Notes under the pieces: generated by a model
The model's database searches: none
What the model was told of the DNA's origin: nothing
Seen by the model: only the letters and a program-made list of their open reading frames with translations
Assembly: GCA_012514355.1 (NCBI GenBank)
Contig: JAAZAL010000014.1
Location: forward strand, 1 to 6,693
Length of the DNA stretch: 6,693 nt
Reading direction: 5' to 3'
From: Candidatus Dojkabacteria bacterium
GTDB taxonomy: Bacteria > Patescibacteriota > Dojkabacteria > SC72
Shown: in pieces, positions 5,563 through 6,693 of the stretch
Layout of the letters: each line of letters starts with the position of its first letter
How positions within the stretch are numbered: the stretch's first letter is position 1
Made by a program: the position numbers and the translations under genes

Positions 5563-6282
5563 CTACCTATGATTTTGTTGCAAATTATTTCTTCTTCCCT
5601 CCCAAGGTAGGATATCTACGGCTTTGAAAGTATTGTTATCCCCTACACTTCCACGTATCTTAATCTTTTCGCCTTCTTGCATATTAACCATCCTCCTAAT
5701 ATTTGCATTAGTAATATCAATACTCCAACCCATACCACTCAAATCTTTAATAGCTATACTATCTCCCCTTACTTCTGTTATTTCACCAGCAATATATCCC
5801 TCCTGTGGCCTATTCCATACCTGATATCTAGGATCTACACTCTCTTGATACATAGGGAAATTGCTTGAAAAAACCGTATTTAATCTTTGAGACAGACCTA
5901 CTGTATCAATAAATATCCCTAATACAAAGATAATCAGGAGATTAATGAGAAATATCTTAATAAAAGAGAATCTATACCCTCCTTTGCTATATCTAAAATT
6001 AAGGTATGAAACAAAAATAAAAAGTAATGTAATCAATACCCATATTATTGGGATAGAAATAATTAATATCTGTATAAAATCATTAACAGAGAGTATTAAA
6101 TCAAATATATCACTTACCCTAAAAAGATATATGCAGATAGCTAACCCTATTGAACCAAAGAGAATGTTAAGAAAAAATAGTATCAATATAAAGGAATCCT
6201 TTAAAATAAAAGATAACCTCCCTATTGGCTTAATGTCCTCTTTCTTAATTTTTTCTAATATCTTTTTAGATATTTTTGCCAT
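5563..6282 (-). CDS. Three-TM membrane protein with C-terminal beta-rich domain, possible anti-sigma/sensor
   Basis: A 239-residue inner-membrane protein. The N-terminus (1-19) is strongly basic, consistent with a cytoplasmic location. Three hydrophobic segments lie at about 30-54, 68-93 and 106-126, the second containing IPIIWVLITLLFIF. With the N-terminus inside, the C-terminal part faces outside. A linker (about 140-160, with YQVWNRPQEG) leads to a small strand-rich domain (162-226: AGEITEVRGDSIAIKD, then EGEKIKIRGSV), which looks like a small OB-fold/DUF5666-like domain. The gene starts inside the sigma-factor gene (17-bp overlap), implying translational coupling. Such pairing usually means sensor or anti-sigma, but no recognised anti-sigma motif such as a zinc HxxxCxxC is present, so this is inference. 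ATG at 6282 is preceded only by a weak AGAAAG. Confidence 0.82.
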   Translation of the reverse strand: MAKISKKILEKIKKEDIKPIGRLSFILKDSFILILFFLNILFGSIGLAICIYLFRVSDIFDLILSVNDFIQILIISIPIIWVLITLLFIFVSYLNFRYSKGGYRFSFIKIFLINLLIIFVLGIFIDTVGLSQRLNTVFSSNFPMYQESVDPRYQVWNRPQEGYIAGEITEVRGDSIAIKDLSGMGWSIDITNANIRRMVNMQEGEKIKIRGSVGDNNTFKAVDILPWEGRRNNLQQNHR

Positions 6283-6693
6283 ATCTTTCTACTAATATCT
6301 TAAATTGTTTCTTTCCTCTATTAATTAAAGAAGAAACATTACCAACTGAAGTATGTAATATATCTGATATCTCATTATACTCCATATCTTCAAAGTACCT
6401 TAATACTAATACCTCTCTATACTTAGGATCTAACTTAGAAAGTAACTCTCTTACCTCTTTTCGCTTTAATTCTGAAACAAAATCATCTTCAATATCCTCT
6501 CCTGAGGAAATTTTTTCAAAAATCTCAATATCTCCACTTCCTTCAACTACTCTTTTCTTCTTTCTTAAAAAAGATATCGTTTCATTATGCGCTATTCTAT
6601 ATATCCAACTTGAAAATGAGTATTTTGAATCATACCCATTAATATTTTTGTATGCCTTGATAAAGACCTCTTGTAATATATCTTCTGCATCTT
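6266..6693 (-). CDS. ECF-type sigma-70 family factor (partial, 5' end outside window)
   Basis: The visible 141 residues are the C-terminal two-thirds or so of an RNA polymerase sigma factor; its start lies beyond the right edge. Sigma region 2 is recognisable at visible residues 1-46 (DAEDILQEVFIKAYKNI, then FSSWIYRIAHNETISFLRKKKR), covering the -10 recognition and melting helices. A charged linker (about 47-78) follows, and region 4 (79-135: LLSKLDPKYREVLVLRYFEDMEYNEI, then VGNVSSLINRGKKQFK) carries the -35-binding helix-turn-helix. It lacks region 3, as in group 4 (ECF) factors. The reading frame ends in TAA at 6266-6268, inside the membrane-protein gene. This arrangement resembles ECF factor and cognate regulator operons, so its targets probably include this run. 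Group assignment beyond ECF-like is not possible by eye. Confidence 0.93.
   Translation of the reverse strand, partial: DAEDILQEVFIKAYKNINGYDSKYSFSSWIYRIAHNETISFLRKKKRVVEGSGDIEIFEKISSGEDIEDDFVSELKRKEVRELLSKLDPKYREVLVLRYFEDMEYNEISDILHTSVGNVSSLINRGKKQFKILVERYGKNI

Noticed and set aside
5624..6295. Three plus-strand open frames
   Set aside because: They lie antisense to the membrane-protein gene and overlap one another. Their hydrophobic or Ile-rich content mirrors the complementary strand.
1..6693. Alternative genetic code (UGA as Gly, as in some CPR lineages)
   Set aside because: No gene is interrupted by in-frame TGA and glycine positions use normal GGN codons. The lack of TGA stops is explained by the small sample and AT bias.
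1..6693. CRISPR array, tRNA/rRNA genes, insertion sequences
   Set aside because: I saw no regularly spaced repeats, no tRNA-like TTCRANY arm with acceptor stem, no transposase motifs and no long terminal inverted repeats.

Overview
The window is AT-rich, tightly packed bacterial DNA, most plausibly from a Patescibacteria (Candidate Phyla Radiation) genome. The clues are an archaeal-type form III RuBisCO, an archaeal/eukaryotic-type prolyl-tRNA synthetase with a C-terminal zinc domain, no convincing Shine-Dalgarno sequence before any start, very short spacers, and clearly bacterial genes (RlmN and a sigma-70 family factor) that argue against a DPANN archaeon. The lineage is inferred from gene content and cannot be fixed from this window. 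All seven complete genes and the partial one end in TAA or TAG, and no gene is interrupted by in-frame TGA, so the standard bacterial code fits.

Layout. Positions 1-145 hold no gene I can support. From about 3987 down to 146 lies a minus-strand run with gaps of 12 to 26 bases. In transcription order it contains a stand-alone receiver-domain protein (3499-3987), a degenerate paralogue of it (3025-3480), a form III-type RuBisCO large subunit (1642-3012) and ProRS (146-1615). A 27-bp divergent spacer (3988-4014) separates this run from rlmN on the plus strand (4015-5019). After rlmN comes a bidirectional hairpin terminator (5050-5078). The right end is a second minus-strand run: a partial ECF-type sigma factor (6266 to the edge), overlapping by 17 bp a three-TM membrane protein with a C-terminal beta-rich domain (5563-6282), then a small secreted protein with a Gly-rich tail (5096-5506).

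How the genes work together. RuBisCO in such genomes is expected to act in AMP/nucleoside salvage (ribulose-1,5-bisphosphate plus CO2 to 3-phosphoglycerate) rather than a Calvin cycle. Its partners, AMP phosphorylase and ribose-1,5-bisphosphate isomerase, are not in this window. ProRS and RlmN are translation housekeeping genes. The sigma factor, membrane protein and secreted protein look like a self-contained envelope-signalling module in which the membrane protein could serve as sensor or anti-sigma.

The least ordinary parts are the tandem receiver proteins feeding into the RuBisCO gene (one has lost its phosphorylation site, and both share an identical upstream 11-mer at the same distance from the start), the altered loop 6 and extra segment in the RuBisCO, the nearly absent 5' leaders, and the sigma/membrane/secreted module.
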